7,416 nucleotides of DNA from DASZTU01 sp035493835 (GTDB taxonomy: Bacteria > Pseudomonadota > Alphaproteobacteria > Rhizobiales > Devosiaceae). Under the pieces are notes generated by a model. That model was not told the DNA's origin, ran no database searches, and saw only the letters and a list, made by a program, of their open reading frames with translations. The DNA lies in NCBI GenBank assembly GCA_035493835.1, contig DATJHO010000070.1:1-7416 (forward strand), written 5' to 3'. Position numbers and translations under genes: made by a program. Shown here one piece after another: positions 6,937 through 7,416 of this stretch (its first letter is position 1; every line of letters starts with the position of its first letter).

Positions 6937-7416
6937 TTACTGACGCGTGCCGGGAACGCCCAGATGCAGTCGCCGCTTCTTGGCGACGCCACTCGACCGG
7001 TCACTTGAGTTCCGCTTCGGAACTGTCAACAGATAGAACTTGACCTTGGCCGTCCCGACCAACTCCTTGGATGCCAAGCTGATGCCAGCATTGAAATGCA
7101 ATGGCTGGCCGAACCAGGCGCGATCAGCATCCCGTTGGGCAGAATAGCTGGTTCCGTTATGGATTACCGAAACAGAGACCCCTTCAAGCGTCACCCGGAC
7201 GAAGCAATCAAACCGGATGCCGAGGCCGATATCTGTCGGACGACCATCATTCGACAGGAGATCGGCACGCTCTGCCGTCCGGTCAACCGTGCCGGTCCGC
7301 TCGAAATAGAGCGTTCCCTCGTCGTAATAGAGCGCCAGGAGCTCGCCGGAAGCGCCTAAAATACGGATGATGGCCACGGGTGCCGCCCCCCCGTCAGCCG
7401 CAACTGGCGTAGCCTC
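6937..7416 (-). CDS. PL7-like (alginate-lyase-like) jelly-roll protein, C-terminal fragment
   Basis: The frame is open to the window edge, so this is the 3' part of a longer gene (159 codons visible); the GTG at 7377 is internal rather than a clear start. The pattern of beta strands resembles the C-terminal half of PL7 alginate lyases (concanavalin-like jelly roll): AIIRILGASGELLALYYD resembles the strand carrying QIHG and the following PL..YY strand; GIRFDCFVRV resembles GEKFSYEIxV; LHFNAGIS resembles YFKAGVYNQ; AKVKFYLLTV resembles the closing VxFYxLxV strand. The PL7 catalytic Gln and His (QIH) appear as Arg and Leu, and the Tyr of AGVYNQ appears as Ser, so this part may bind alginate rather than cut it. 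A basic tail of about 27 residues (with AKKRRLHLG) follows the last strand, which is unusual for PL7. The assignment is from pattern resemblance only; another jelly-roll family is possible. Confidence 0.5.
   Translation of the reverse strand, partial: EATPVAADGGAAPVAIIRILGASGELLALYYDEGTLYFERTGTVDRTAERADLLSNDGRPTDIGLGIRFDCFVRVTLEGVSVSVIHNGTSYSAQRDADRAWFGQPLHFNAGISLASKELVGTAKVKFYLLTVPKRNSSDRSSGVAKKRRLHLGVPGTRQ

Noticed and set aside
6778..7008. Possible small gene on the plus strand across the terminator
   Set aside because: It overlaps the end of the PL7-like gene, lacks a clear ribosome binding site and has no family pattern.

Overview
The window is a minus-strand alginate (polymannuronate/guluronate) synthesis locus from a GC-rich Gram-negative bacterium. 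Each minus-strand gene feeds into the next with short gaps or overlaps. Protein families, signal peptides and the membrane/periplasm arrangement point to a Pseudomonadota member. The gene order differs from Pseudomonas/Azotobacter, so a non-pseudomonad (possibly an alphaproteobacterium) is likely. There is no rRNA, tRNA or other taxonomic marker here, so the organism is not settled.

Layout in transcription order (right to left): (1) 7416-6937, the C-terminal part of a jelly-roll protein resembling PL7 alginate lyases but apparently lacking their catalytic residues, followed by a hairpin terminator. (2) 6936-6543, a gene-free and partly AT-rich region with a candidate promoter and a perfect 7-bp dyad. 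(3) 6542-4920, alg8, the inner-membrane GT2 polymerase. (4) 4904-3792, alg44, the PilZ c-di-GMP receptor and periplasmic co-polymerase. (5) 3792-55, a 1245-residue exported protein that joins a long TPR-like helical-repeat half to a complete AlgG mannuronan C5-epimerase. (6) 53-1, the first 17 codons of another exported protein.

The parts fit one pathway. Alg8 with Alg44 would polymerise GDP-mannuronate across the inner membrane under c-di-GMP control. The TPR-AlgG protein would bind or guide the chain in the periplasm and convert some mannuronate to guluronate. The next, truncated gene probably encodes another periplasmic or outer-membrane part. In Pseudomonas, algD precedes alg8, and algK and algE lie between alg44 and algG. 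Here none of these three is present at those positions. The TPR half of the fusion is a plausible functional replacement for AlgK. The fused scaffold-epimerase is the most notable feature of the window.
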